From positions 1-64,000 of the forward strand of contig CAMKOB010000001.1 of assembly GCA_946414345.1 (NCBI GenBank): DNA of 64,000 nucleotides, read 5' to 3'. The position numbers were made by a program, and so were the translations under genes. Shown here piece after piece: positions 44,764 to 53,549 of this stretch; position 1 is the stretch's first letter, and each line of letters opens with the position of its first letter. The stretch comes from an uncultured Candidatus Saccharibacteria bacterium (GTDB lineage: Bacteria; Patescibacteriota; Saccharimonadia; Saccharimonadales; Saccharimonadaceae). The notes beneath the pieces are model-generated. The model was not told the origin of the DNA. It saw only the letters and a program-made list of their open reading frames with translations, and made no database searches.

Positions 44764-45434
44764 TAAATCGAATCCCTTTGCTTTTGCCAGAGGTGAAATT
44801 CATAATCTAGCGGTTTTTCACCACATGCATCGCGAAAATCTTTTTGAAACTTCAGGTATACGTCGTAATTATCAATGCGGCTCCAAGTTGCAGTTTTTCT
44901 AGGGTCCTGACCAAAACTGGAGTCGATTTGATTCATTTTTGCCGAAACTAGGCTTGTCTTTAGACCGTTAATGATATAGCTATCGATAGGCACATGGCAG
45001 AACTCGTAATAATCTTCAGTAATTCTGCTATCGGCAAGAGCCAAGTGTTTAAGAGCCATGTTAATCCATTTTTGGGCTTGGCCAAAAGAAAATTTTTGGT
45101 TGTATTTAGCAAAAATTGAAACCAATTTCTCGGATGTTTCCTTGTGCCAGGCGTCAAATTCGGCTTGGCTTTTAACGGATAAATCCTTAATGCGACCAAT
45201 AAGATATTTGCTTGCCTCAGCCTTCATTAAGTCATGATTGGGGTTTTTCTGAATCCCGTGGATGGTCCGCGCAAGAGTGGTAAAGGCAATCCTCGCCACC
45301 GCCTCATAAATATCGCTATAATTTGGCCGATGATACCAATAATGAATAGCTTCGGCGTAAGAAGCATCCGGAGCCAACCTGCCCTTTGAAATTGACACTA
45401 AGAAATATCTTTTATCCTCACTAGAAATATTCAT
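44763..45434 (-). CDS. Unknown partner of the ADP-ribosylglycohydrolase, 223 aa
   Basis: No family named with confidence. Soluble and helix-rich, with a conserved-looking centre FGQAQKWINMALKHLALAD and CHVPIDSYIINGLK and a closing segment ATWSRIDNYDVYLKFQKDFRD. The start at 45434 is preferred because TATAAT lies 10 bases before it; the frame is open further upstream but rich in hydrophobic and Cys residues. Strict coupling to an ADP-ribosyl hydrolase suggests a linked function, such as a toxin/antitoxin-type or ADP-ribosylation circuit; this is inference. Confidence 0.7.
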   Translation of the reverse strand: MNISSEDKRYFLVSISKGRLAPDASYAEAIHYWYHRPNYSDIYEAVARIAFTTLARTIHGIQKNPNHDLMKAEASKYLIGRIKDLSVKSQAEFDAWHKETSEKLVSIFAKYNQKFSFGQAQKWINMALKHLALADSRITEDYYEFCHVPIDSYIINGLKTSLVSAKMNQIDSSFGQDPRKTATWSRIDNYDVYLKFQKDFRDACGEKPLDYEFHLWQKQRDSI

Positions 45435-45444
45435 GTTACAACAT

Positions 45445-45450
45445 ATTATA
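45445..45450 (-). promoter_or_regulatory. -10 box for the ARH gene pair
   Basis: TATAAT on the minus strand, 10 bases before the ATG at 45434. Confidence 0.45.
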
Positions 45451-45501
45451 ATGATTTTTCCAGATTTGTCAACCACAAACAATTTCTTTTAAAATGGAAA
45501 A

Positions 45502-45539
45502 GCCCCGCTTCTCCAGCCCGAAGGCAAAAGAAACGGGGC
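45502..45539 (-). terminator. Terminator of the 45593-45823 gene
   Basis: The outer stem GCCCCG/CGGGGC, extended by CTTCT/AGAAA with a mismatch, is followed by TTTTCCATTTT on the minus strand. Confidence 0.65.
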
Positions 45540-45592
45540 AAGGGTATGTGTAATGCGAATCCGAGAAATGACCTATCGCCATGTAAAGACGA

Positions 45593-45823
45593 TTACTTAT
45601 TGCCGTACTGAGTATAGCTCTTGCCATTCTTGTCCGTGTGGACATTCCGGATGGAGCCATCGGGATACTCATCCCAGGAAAGGTGCCTGTCCTCGTCCCT
45701 GGAATAGGCCGTATGGTGCATGTGGTCGCCCTTCCAGCTAGAAGACCTGCCTCCGCCACCCTTGACGATGTCGTCGGCTGCCCTTTCGACGTCTACCTTA
45801 CCATGATTATCGTACTTCGCCAT
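45593..45823 (-). CDS. Hypothetical protein, 76 aa, orphan cassette
   Basis: No family recognised. A very polar protein rich in His, Asp, Gly and Ser (VKGGGGRSSSWKGDHMHHTA; DEDRHLSWDEYPDGSIRNVH, split here by motif), with no hydrophobic core typical of a membrane protein. It could bind metal or be partly disordered. AGGAGGG precedes the ATG. A near-consensus promoter, leader and terminator make it a complete unit. Base composition is clearly more GC-rich than its neighbours. Confidence 0.7.
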   Translation of the reverse strand: MAKYDNHGKVDVERAADDIVKGGGGRSSSWKGDHMHHTAYSRDEDRHLSWDEYPDGSIRNVHTDKNGKSYTQYGNK

Positions 45824-45869
45824 TTCAAAACCCTCCTAAAAATAAAGTACTGTAGTAATACCGGAAAAT

Positions 45870-45898
45870 ATTATACAAAAAAATTCGTGATTAGTCAA
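45870..45898 (-). promoter_or_regulatory. Promoter of the 45593-45823 gene
   Basis: TTGACT (45893-45898), 17-base spacer, TATAAT (45870-45875) on the minus strand; the -35 overlaps the last codons of the upstream methyltransferase. Confidence 0.75.
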
Positions 45899-46821
45899 GT
45901 GCACCTTACGCAAACAATTCTATTGTACTGGTGAATATTTTTCCCATCAAAAGTAAGTGGCATTAGCCAGCCGGCAATACTGTTCATAGTTGCATCGCAC
46001 GGAATAGTAGCTTTCAAAAATCTTAGTAGTGCAGGATGATTAAAATAATACTCCGATAGACGTTCCAACCGCAAAAGGCTGGGTTTAATCTGCTTCGTTA
46101 AATCTGTAACTTCAATCTGTGAAAAACCGGATTCAGCCAGGATCTTTTTCATATCACCAATATACTGTCCAGCATCCGTTACCCGCATCGAGGCAAGCGT
46201 AAAAGAAGAAACCCGTTTTTCAAAATCAGTCATCTCATTGCGTGGTTTTGGCTCGTAAACATCAAAAATAATCAGTTTTCCGCCGGGCTTTAAGACTCGC
46301 GATATCTCTGTGATAGTCCGCTTTTTATCTTCACTGTGGCAAATAGTCTCTACGCCGAAAACAATATCAAAACTCTCTTCTTCAAAATCAGATAAATCAT
46401 TAAAATCACCCTCGCAAAGAGTAATGTTCGCCGGGACTTTATTCTTTTTAAAGCTTCGATGTGGCAAATCCAACGCCGTGAAAAAAATGGATGAATGTCT
46501 CATTGCAAGATATTTAGAATTTGCCACTTTGCCGGCTCCAACTTCCAAGACCTTCTCCGTTTTATCATTAATAAAACTATTGATAAAGCGTGCCTGCTCT
46601 AGAAAATCATCTTTGTGAAATGCCCCGTCATTAGATAAACCCATATGAATATTTCCACCACCCCTAGAATGAATTAAGTTATAAAAGAAATCCGATTTTC
46701 GATAATACTTAGCGACGGCATCTTTGTCGGTTTTTTCATCCAAAAGAGCATCGACCTTATAATATCTATCGATTATTTCAATCCGCTTAGAAAGCTCTTG
46801 TTTTTTATCCGAAACTAACAT
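45895..46821 (-). CDS. SAM-dependent methyltransferase, sterol/cyclopropane type
   Basis: Motif I is KVLEVGAGKVANSKYLAMRH near residue 95; FTALDLPHRSF, CEGDFNDLSDF and DIVFGVETICHSEDKKRTITEISRVLKPGGKLIIFDVYEP (split by motif) follow in the order of Methyltransf_11 enzymes. An N-terminal helical region of about 90 residues contains YYRKSDFFYNLIHSRGGGNIHMG, similar to gamma-tocopherol or sterol methyltransferases. Ends IVCVRCT. Small-molecule or lipid substrate likely but not determined. Confidence 0.8.
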   Translation of the reverse strand: MLVSDKKQELSKRIEIIDRYYKVDALLDEKTDKDAVAKYYRKSDFFYNLIHSRGGGNIHMGLSNDGAFHKDDFLEQARFINSFINDKTEKVLEVGAGKVANSKYLAMRHSSIFFTALDLPHRSFKKNKVPANITLCEGDFNDLSDFEEESFDIVFGVETICHSEDKKRTITEISRVLKPGGKLIIFDVYEPKPRNEMTDFEKRVSSFTLASMRVTDAGQYIGDMKKILAESGFSQIEVTDLTKQIKPSLLRLERLSEYYFNHPALLRFLKATIPCDATMNSIAGWLMPLTFDGKNIHQYNRIVCVRCT

Positions 46822-46928
46822 GTTTTCCTTATACTATTACTAATTTTAACATACAGATTGGTACACCAACAAAAAATGGTTACCCCCTGTAATATTTATG
46901 CGGCAAAAAACAACTAATTTGACTATGC

Positions 46929-46934
46929 TATAAT
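46929..46934 (+). promoter_or_regulatory. -10 box for the acyltransferase-like gene
   Basis: TGCTATAAT, 10 bases before the ATG. Confidence 0.5.
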
Positions 46935-46944
46935 AGTAATTATT

Positions 46945-47904
46945 ATGAATAAGAAAGTTTTTTCCGAGGAGCAACTAAAATCCTTATCAGCAGAAGAAAT
47001 CATCCATAAACTTCAGTACGATAATTATTCCCTTCTTAAATCCCTAGGTGCCGAAAAACTTCGCAAAGAAATGGTCCCAGTCGGTAAAATCTGTAACGCT
47101 GCAATCAACTATGTACTTGGCTCTACCAAAAAGACCTCAAAAACAGACGAAAAAGAGCGTATCAAAAAAGCCCGTGCCAAACTAGTAAAGCATCTTAAAA
47201 GGCTGACACCAGGCACTTATGAAGGTTTTCCCAAAGACTCCAAAAACGGTCTCGTTGTTGGCTTTAATCATCCATCACTCGGTGAAATTGCCAGAATTCT
47301 AATGATGAAAATTGACGTCATGGGCGATAAACCGATGTTGTTCCCGGTGAATTTACCATGGTACGAGGCTCTCGCCCCCAATTATGATCGTATCAAAGAA
47401 CTCGGTATCATTATTACACCTACTATCACCCCATCTACATGGAGTAAAATGAACCTCGAAAAAGGTTCTAGCCTTTACGAAGTCGGCAACAAAATCAAAC
47501 ACGATTTTAGGGATTTGTATACCAAACTCAGCCACGATATTATGAAAGAAGGTGGTGTGATTTTTGTTGCACCCGCTGCTACGCGTCAAGCCACCGTCTT
47601 TAAATCTAAAGCAGTCTATGAGAAAAAAGAACCAATCATTCCTACAATGTCGGTGCTTGCAATTGGATTATATAAAGACCGTAAAATCGATTGTGATTTC
47701 CTGCCGATAGCTGTTCTTCCACCCAAAAATTACAAACGTAACCTTAACTTCTTCAAGAAATACCAGCTGATTCCAGGTCAGCCTTTTACCGCTGAAGAGA
47801 TTCGCAAAAAATATCTCAAGAAAAACGCCACCAAACTACCTGAGTTTGACTACGATTTTCATCAAAGAATTGCCGAACTTTTGCCCGAAGAATTCAAGTA
47901 CTAA
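46945..47904 (+). CDS. PlsC-like acyltransferase homologue (tentative)
   Basis: The segment LVVGFNHPSLGEIARIL near residue 105 resembles the NHxxxxD block of glycerophosphate acyltransferases with Glu in place of Asp, and GGVIFVAPAATRQATVF near residue 195 sits where the FPEGTRS block is found. No membrane segment is evident. An N-terminal helical region of about 90 residues precedes. A role in phospholipid or lipid-A-like acylation is possible but weakly supported; CPR bacteria often take lipids from hosts. It converges on the ABC transporter with one base between the stops. Confidence 0.5.
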   Translation: MNKKVFSEEQLKSLSAEEIIHKLQYDNYSLLKSLGAEKLRKEMVPVGKICNAAINYVLGSTKKTSKTDEKERIKKARAKLVKHLKRLTPGTYEGFPKDSKNGLVVGFNHPSLGEIARILMMKIDVMGDKPMLFPVNLPWYEALAPNYDRIKELGIIITPTITPSTWSKMNLEKGSSLYEVGNKIKHDFRDLYTKLSHDIMKEGGVIFVAPAATRQATVFKSKAVYEKKEPIIPTMSVLAIGLYKDRKIDCDFLPIAVLPPKNYKRNLNFFKKYQLIPGQPFTAEEIRKKYLKKNATKLPEFDYDFHQRIAELLPEEFKY

Positions 47905-47905
47905 T

Positions 47906-50900
47906 CTATTCGCTTCTTAAAGCTTCTACCGGGTCTTTCTTTGCGGCTGCCCGAGATGGAATCAATCCGCCAATCAAGGTCAAAATCACACTAAGAATAA
48001 TTAATATTAGTGCGCTGATGGGCGCTAGAGCCGCATTGAGTGGAATATCGCCAGTAAAATGATGTAGAATCATATTGATAATCGGGATTAGAATATAGGA
48101 CACTCCAATACCAAATAATCCAGACAACAAACCCACAATGAACGTTTCGGCGTTGAAGATTGACGAAATATTGCGTTTGCTAGCACCAATTGCACGCAAA
48201 ATCCCGATTTCCTTGGTCCTTTCGTAAACCGAAATGTAGGTAATAATCCCAATCATAATTGACGAAACAATCAGCGAAATAGACACAAACGCAATCAAAA
48301 CATAACTTACTGCATCTACAATTGTTTTAACTGATGCCATCAGAACGCCAGTCGTATCGCTGTATTCAATCACCTTGCTTTCCTGGTTATATTCACGCAT
48401 TAAATCATTGTAGTGATCTAAGAATTCCATAAAATGCGTTTTGCCATCAAAAGAATTAAAGTAAAACGCTAGTTCCATCGGATCATTTAAATCTTGGTAG
48501 CCCAAAAGTGCTAGATTGGTATTATAGGTAGCATCCTTTTCGTTAAACATCGCCGAAACTACGCGTGCGAGTTCATCCTCGCTAAAATTTAGTTTAAATG
48601 CGCCAAGTAGAGCGTTAGCATCCAAGCCAAAAGCATTCGTAAATGATGAGGTAAGGTATGAAGTTAGCCCCATCACTTTATCTACGATGCCCATCTGCAC
48701 CTGAAACTCGGTAATTTTAATAGCCAGGTTTTCAAAAGTAGCTTCCACTTCAGCTGAGCCGGTCAATCCATCCACAATCGTATCGGCAGCCGCGGCCGGC
48801 AGCATTACCGGATCTGTCGCTAAATCATAGCTCGGGTTGTATTGCTTAATATTCTCGGCGTACTGTTCGGCATAGCCATTGAGCATTCCGCCAATAATGC
48901 TACTATAAATCGCTTCAAACTGTTCCTTGCCGAGCAATAACGATTCGCCCATCACGGCAAGCTTATCCGAATCCGCCTCGATGACACGAGCTACGATGGT
49001 ATCAATATCGCTATACATAAATGTTCCCATCGGCGCTTCACCTACAATATCGGCGATGGTAGCCCGTGCCAATGACTCGAGTTCATCCATTAAAGTCGTT
49101 TGTGTTGGCTTCACATCCGCCGTCACTTCACCGGCAATTTCTTTCATGTATTCTTCAGTCTTGGCGGCCACCGCATTCTGGTCGATATTGATTTGTACCG
49201 CATCAGCAATTTTCGATTCGTCCACACTTACAAAATCCGAAAATTCAAAATTGAATTTATTCTGTTTTTCGCCGAATTTAGTATTTGAAAAGATGTCGAT
49301 GGTAGGATTTGCAATTTGTTTTTTAACAATCTCAGTCCTCGACGATTCGTCAATAATATGCGTGGTAAGACTTGGCAAATATAAAATCCCACTCCCCACC
49401 GCCATCAAGCTGTCTTCCATAGTTACCACGCCGACAATTTTGAGCTTCTCCGATTTATTATTATACACATCCCACATGTAGTCCGTATTACTCGACATAT
49501 CTTCATAAACTTCATATTTCTCATTATATTGATAGGTGTCTGCGGGTATCAATAAACGAAGGTCTACATTTAACAAGTCGTCATAAGTTAATTCTAGTGG
49601 ATCTCGTTTGATATTGACCTTCTCGCCACCCATAATTTTTGTAATAATGTCGCTTAACTCATCGGTATCGTGGAACCCCAACGAATACGTCAAAAGCTCA
49701 GATATTTCACCAGGGGTGGATAAATAAATAACCATCTCGTTATAGTTCTCCGGGTATCGTCCAGCTAATAACTTTGTGTCATTTTGCAAGTTTGTCGAAT
49801 CGTATTGGCGAAAGACCGACGTCATACTGGAATAAGAATTAAGTAACGAATTACTCCCCAAAATAGTTGTAAACAAACTACTTGGATTAAGCTTTGCAAG
49901 ATCCCCCGTTGCATCAACGGTATAGATCATCGGGTCAACGTTGTATTCATACTCAACCAGCCGTACATCATTTTCTAACTCTTCTTTATGGTTTTCGTAG
50001 TATTTCATGAAACTGTCTAAGTCATTATGTGTTACGCTACCAAGCGATGAAATTAGAACTTGGTTTTCTATCAGTTTTCCATCAGTAGATTCAGTGGCGC
50101 CACCTGTTAAACTAAGAAGTATGCCAGTAACATTGGTCGAATCACGTAATAGGGCCAAAGGGTAAGAAGTCAAAGTATCATGTTCAATCGTGTCAATATA
50201 GTTTTGAAAACCAGTTGATACTGCAAGAATCAAAGCGATTCCGATAATGCCGATTGAACCAGCAAAAGCCACCATTATAGTACGACCTTTTTTAGTTAGC
50301 AAATTTTTGAGTGAAAGTGAAAGTGCCGTGAAGAAAGACATCTTAGTGTGGCGGCCCTTATTTTTGGCGTCAGATTTTTTAAGATTAGTCTTAATTTTAC
50401 CGTCATAAGGGTCAGAATCAGAAGTAATTTTGCCATCTTTTATGGCCACGATTCGAGTAGCATACTTTTCGGCGAGCTCAGGATTATGTGTCACCATTAC
50501 GACAAGTCTATCGCGCGCTACATCTTTTAGGATATCCATAATTTGGACACTTGTATCAGTATCTAGCGCGCCGGTCGGCTCATCTGCCAGCAAAATTTCC
50601 GGATCATTTACTAGTGCTCGCGCTATTGCTACACGCTGCATCTGCCCACCCGACAGCTGATTGGGTTTTTTATAGATATGTTCAGATAAGCCAACGGCAT
50701 CAAGTGCATTCTTTGCGCGTCTTACCGCCTCCCGCTTGGAAATGCCAGATAATGTCAACGCAAGCCGAACGTTATTTAACACTGTTTGGTGTGGAATTAA
50801 ATTATAATTTTGAAAAACAAAACCAATTCGGTGGTTGCGATACGCATCCCAATCTTTGTCGCGGAATTTCAATGTCGAAACTTCATTTATCTTAATATTG

Positions 50901-51079
50901 CCAGAAGTATAATGGTCAAGGCCGCCAATAATATTAAGCAGTGTAGTTTTTCCAGAACCGGAAGGCCCCAAAATCGCCACAAATTCGTTGCTACGAAAAT
51001 TAATCGACAAATGGTCGAGCGCGGCATGTTTTAGCCCACCGGTCTCATAGACCTTAGTAACGCCTCTTAACTCCAACAT
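47906..51079 (-). CDS. ABC transporter, fused ATPase and FtsX/MacB-type permease
   Basis: Residues 1-225 are an ABC ATPase: GPSGSGKTTLLNIIGG (Walker A), NQLSGGQMQRVAIARAL (signature), ILLADEPTGALDT (Walker B). A first membrane segment (VAFAGSIGIIGIALILAVSTGF) near residue 275 is followed by an extracellular domain of about 600 residues and three closing membrane segments with YERTKEIGILRAIGASKRNI and PSRAAAKKDPVEALRSE, the FtsX/MacB signature. The single-chain form with a large ectodomain suggests mechanotransmission or lipoprotein/peptide export. The ATG at 51079 is chosen over an in-frame TTG two codons upstream. Confidence 0.9.
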   Translation of the reverse strand: MLELRGVTKVYETGGLKHAALDHLSINFRSNEFVAILGPSGSGKTTLLNIIGGLDHYTSGNIKINEVSTLKFRDKDWDAYRNHRIGFVFQNYNLIPHQTVLNNVRLALTLSGISKREAVRRAKNALDAVGLSEHIYKKPNQLSGGQMQRVAIARALVNDPEILLADEPTGALDTDTSVQIMDILKDVARDRLVVMVTHNPELAEKYATRIVAIKDGKITSDSDPYDGKIKTNLKKSDAKNKGRHTKMSFFTALSLSLKNLLTKKGRTIMVAFAGSIGIIGIALILAVSTGFQNYIDTIEHDTLTSYPLALLRDSTNVTGILLSLTGGATESTDGKLIENQVLISSLGSVTHNDLDSFMKYYENHKEELENDVRLVEYEYNVDPMIYTVDATGDLAKLNPSSLFTTILGSNSLLNSYSSMTSVFRQYDSTNLQNDTKLLAGRYPENYNEMVIYLSTPGEISELLTYSLGFHDTDELSDIITKIMGGEKVNIKRDPLELTYDDLLNVDLRLLIPADTYQYNEKYEVYEDMSSNTDYMWDVYNNKSEKLKIVGVVTMEDSLMAVGSGILYLPSLTTHIIDESSRTEIVKKQIANPTIDIFSNTKFGEKQNKFNFEFSDFVSVDESKIADAVQINIDQNAVAAKTEEYMKEIAGEVTADVKPTQTTLMDELESLARATIADIVGEAPMGTFMYSDIDTIVARVIEADSDKLAVMGESLLLGKEQFEAIYSSIIGGMLNGYAEQYAENIKQYNPSYDLATDPVMLPAAAADTIVDGLTGSAEVEATFENLAIKITEFQVQMGIVDKVMGLTSYLTSSFTNAFGLDANALLGAFKLNFSEDELARVVSAMFNEKDATYNTNLALLGYQDLNDPMELAFYFNSFDGKTHFMEFLDHYNDLMREYNQESKVIEYSDTTGVLMASVKTIVDAVSYVLIAFVSISLIVSSIMIGIITYISVYERTKEIGILRAIGASKRNISSIFNAETFIVGLLSGLFGIGVSYILIPIINMILHHFTGDIPLNAALAPISALILIILSVILTLIGGLIPSRAAAKKDPVEALRSE

Positions 51080-51087
51080 ATACAACC

Positions 51088-51093
51088 ATTATA
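51088..51093 (-). promoter_or_regulatory. -10 box for the ABC transporter, leaderless type
   Basis: TGATATAAT on the minus strand, 8 bases before the ATG at 51079. Confidence 0.55.
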
Positions 51094-51109
51094 TCACACA
51101 AACGCATGT

Positions 51110-51115
51110 TATAAT
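51110..51115 (+). promoter_or_regulatory. -10 box for the VTC gene, leaderless type
   Basis: TGTTATAAT, 6 bases before the ATG; back to back with the ABC transporter -10 only 16 bases away. Confidence 0.55.
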
Positions 51116-51121
51116 TACGCT

Positions 51122-51868
51122 ATGGATGAAAAAATCTTTGACCGTACTGAAAAGAAATACGTTATTTCCAGGGCAGAATATAATTATCTAGTAAAAATAA
51201 TAAAAACCCACATGGAAAAAGATGAATATTTTAAATCCAGCATTTATAATATTTATTTTGATAATGACGATTATGACCTGATTGTCCAATCCATCGACCA
51301 CCCGCTTTTTAAACAAAAACTTCGTGCCCGGTCATATAAAGGCTACGATAAAGTTTTTTTCGAAATTAAAACTAAACTCAATCACAGATATTTGGATGAT
51401 AGCGACGAGAATAAAGGGTATAAACGCCGCGTGCTAGTAACGAAGAAAGATTATAGGGACTACGTTAACAATAAGGCTGATTTCATAACTATTGCCACAC
51501 GCAAAACAGAACAAAAAACTGATTATCAAATTGCCAAGGAGATCGACTATATGATTAAGTATTTTGATTTAAAGCCTAAGATTCTGGTAATGTATGACCG
51601 AGAATCATATAAAGGTGAAGATAACCTTCGTGTTACCTTTGATACGCGTCTTAAATACCGCACCACAAACTTAAAATTCTCAAAAAATCCAGCCGACAAA
51701 CCTTACTTTGATGACAAAAAATGTATTATAATGGAAATTAAGGCGAAAGGATATATACCACTCTGGTTGGTACACGCCTTGTCGGAAAAACAAATTTATT
51801 CACAAAGATTCAGTAAAATTGGTAATATCTATAAAAAGATAAGAAAGGAACAAAATGTTATTCAATAG
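51122..51868 (+). CDS. VTC-domain protein (polyphosphate polymerase family)
   Basis: VTC domains form a beta-tunnel that polymerises phosphate from nucleotides. Seen here: RTEKKYVISRAEYNYL at the start (conserved K/Y), NIYFDNDDYDLIVQS, KQKLRARSYKGYDKVFFEIKTK (basic tunnel residues and E-x-K), VMYDRESYKGEDNLRVTFD, and the closing IIMEIKAKGYIPLWL. 248 residues. It overlaps the next gene (DUF4956) by 14 bases, a frequent partnership. Confidence 0.82.
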   Translation: MDEKIFDRTEKKYVISRAEYNYLVKIIKTHMEKDEYFKSSIYNIYFDNDDYDLIVQSIDHPLFKQKLRARSYKGYDKVFFEIKTKLNHRYLDDSDENKGYKRRVLVTKKDYRDYVNNKADFITIATRKTEQKTDYQIAKEIDYMIKYFDLKPKILVMYDRESYKGEDNLRVTFDTRLKYRTTNLKFSKNPADKPYFDDKKCIIMEIKAKGYIPLWLVHALSEKQIYSQRFSKIGNIYKKIRKEQNVIQ

Positions 51869-52529
51869 TATATTTGATAACACTACTGCGGGATTAGAGA
51901 TTACTACTGCCCTTATTTGTGCTGGCGTTGCATTGGTGCTCGGTATTGCTCTAGCAATTACACATGCCAAAACTACGCAGACTACTAAAGGAATGATGAT
52001 AACACTCGCTCTCCTTCCATTACTAGTGATGGCGGTAATGATTATGATAAATGGCAACCTGGGTACTTCCATTGCGATCCTTGGCGCCTTCTCCTTGATT
52101 AGGTTTCGTTCAATTGCTGGCCGCGCCAAAGATTTATTGTCGATTTTTGCCTCAATGATGATTGGGCTAGCTCTTGGTATGGGCCACGTTCTATTCGCGA
52201 CCGTTGTCATGATTATATATATTATTGCAATTGTGCTATTTTCATATACGCATCTTCTCGAACCAGACGCTCGCGAACGAGTTCTTAAAATTGTTATCCC
52301 CGAAGATTTAGACTACGAAGATGTTTTTGACGAAATTTTTAAGAAATACACATCGCGCTATCGTCTTGTAAAAATGAAAACTATGAATATGGGTAGCTTG
52401 TATAAACTTACTTACGAAGTTCGGCTCCGCCATAATACTAAAGAAAAAGATTTTCTTGATGCCATCCGTGTCAAAAACATGAATCTAAAGGTCCTGTTGT
52501 CCGAACCATGCTGCGAGGAAGAAATCTAG
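51855..52529 (+). CDS. DUF4956 membrane protein
   Basis: Four hydrophobic segments in the first 130 residues, with the family pattern GNLGTSIAILGAFSLIRFRS and AKDLLSIFASMMIGLALGMG. A cytoplasmic C-terminal domain of about 90 residues follows (LDYEDVFDEIFKKYTSRYRL). DUF4956 genes commonly accompany VTC genes and are thought to work with them, perhaps in polyphosphate or cation handling; the mechanism is unknown. AAAGGAAC lies upstream of the ATG. Confidence 0.8.
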   Translation: MLFNSIFDNTTAGLEITTALICAGVALVLGIALAITHAKTTQTTKGMMITLALLPLLVMAVMIMINGNLGTSIAILGAFSLIRFRSIAGRAKDLLSIFASMMIGLALGMGHVLFATVVMIIYIIAIVLFSYTHLLEPDARERVLKIVIPEDLDYEDVFDEIFKKYTSRYRLVKMKTMNMGSLYKLTYEVRLRHNTKEKDFLDAIRVKNMNLKVLLSEPCCEEEI

Positions 52530-52597
52530 CAAATATCAGAAAGTGTATTATTATATTTAACATTTATGCTATAATATAAGCATAAAGGAGGTATACA

Positions 52598-53548
52598 ATG
52601 CAACTTGTTGCAATATTACTTATTACGGTGTCGATCCTGACATTACTATCGGGTCTTGCTGTTCTACTTGGTTCAAAAAAAGGTGATCGTTTACGTTCAG
52701 CTTGGTTTTTTGCTGCGACCGCTTTTGCCACAATTTGGATGGTGACCATTGCTCTTTTCTTAATTGCAAAGCCAGATTGGGAACCTAACATGGCTGGGCT
52801 AGTTGATGCCACATTCCTTAGCTCGATCTTTATTGATATTGCATTGCTAGGCTACATCAGCTGGCGCAAAAAAACTGGTCGCATCACAACATTGACATTC
52901 ATGATCCTGGGCATTATTTATGCCATCGCATTTATTTGCCGACCAGATTTGTTATATACTGATATTGTATTGGCAAATACGGGCAATTCACTTGTCTTAA
53001 ATATTGGGCCATTCTTCTTCGCGTATGTTGCATTCTTCTGCGCATTGGTCCCCGCAGTTATTTTAACGCTTTTGCAGCAGATATTTAAATCATCGTCGGA
53101 TCGCATAAAAAGTGGTGACGTCGTACTACTTATTGGTTTTGCGATTTCGGGGACAATGTCATTAGTATTTAATCTGATTCTGCCGTTTTGGACCTGGCAT
53201 CTTGTTTGGATTGGTCCGCTTGCAATTTCAACAACCATCATAGCATTTTATATTACGATTCTCCGTTTTCGTGCCCTTGCTCTTGAATCTCACTGGCTCA
53301 AACTGCTATCATACATTGTAATCTTGGCGTCAATTGCTGTATTGTATATGGTAGTCTTTTATATAATATTTACCGCAATGTTCCGTGGCGCACAACCATC
53401 AACAGAAGTAATTGTACTAAACTTCGTCATGGTGCTCTTCTTCTTACTACTAATGCCGGCCATGAATGAGTTATTAACATTTGTCCGTTCATTAATATCC
53501 ACCCAAGGCAAAACTGAAAAAACAAATAATACTAAAAAGGAAGCTTAA
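52598..53548 (+). CDS. Seven- or eight-TM membrane protein
   Basis: Eight hydrophobic segments across 316 residues; the order recalls the 7TM input domain of some histidine kinases (WFFAATAFATIWMVTIALFL; VLLIGFAISGTMSLVFNLIL), but no kinase or output domain follows. The C-terminus is a short Lys/Thr-rich cytoplasmic tail. A strong AAAGGAGGT stands before the ATG and TGCTATAAT earlier, so it has a leadered mRNA. The CAP-domain gene follows after 1 base, so they are co-transcribed. Confidence 0.65.
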   Translation: MQLVAILLITVSILTLLSGLAVLLGSKKGDRLRSAWFFAATAFATIWMVTIALFLIAKPDWEPNMAGLVDATFLSSIFIDIALLGYISWRKKTGRITTLTFMILGIIYAIAFICRPDLLYTDIVLANTGNSLVLNIGPFFFAYVAFFCALVPAVILTLLQQIFKSSSDRIKSGDVVLLIGFAISGTMSLVFNLILPFWTWHLVWIGPLAISTTIIAFYITILRFRALALESHWLKLLSYIVILASIAVLYMVVFYIIFTAMFRGAQPSTEVIVLNFVMVLFFLLLMPAMNELLTFVRSLISTQGKTEKTNNTKKEA

Positions 53549-53549
53549 A

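Noticed and set aside
45435..45482. Upstream extension of the ARH partner (MFVVDKSGKIIIICC)
   Set aside because: It overlaps the TATAAT box and has no ribosome site; the ATG at 45434 fits the leaderless pattern of the region.
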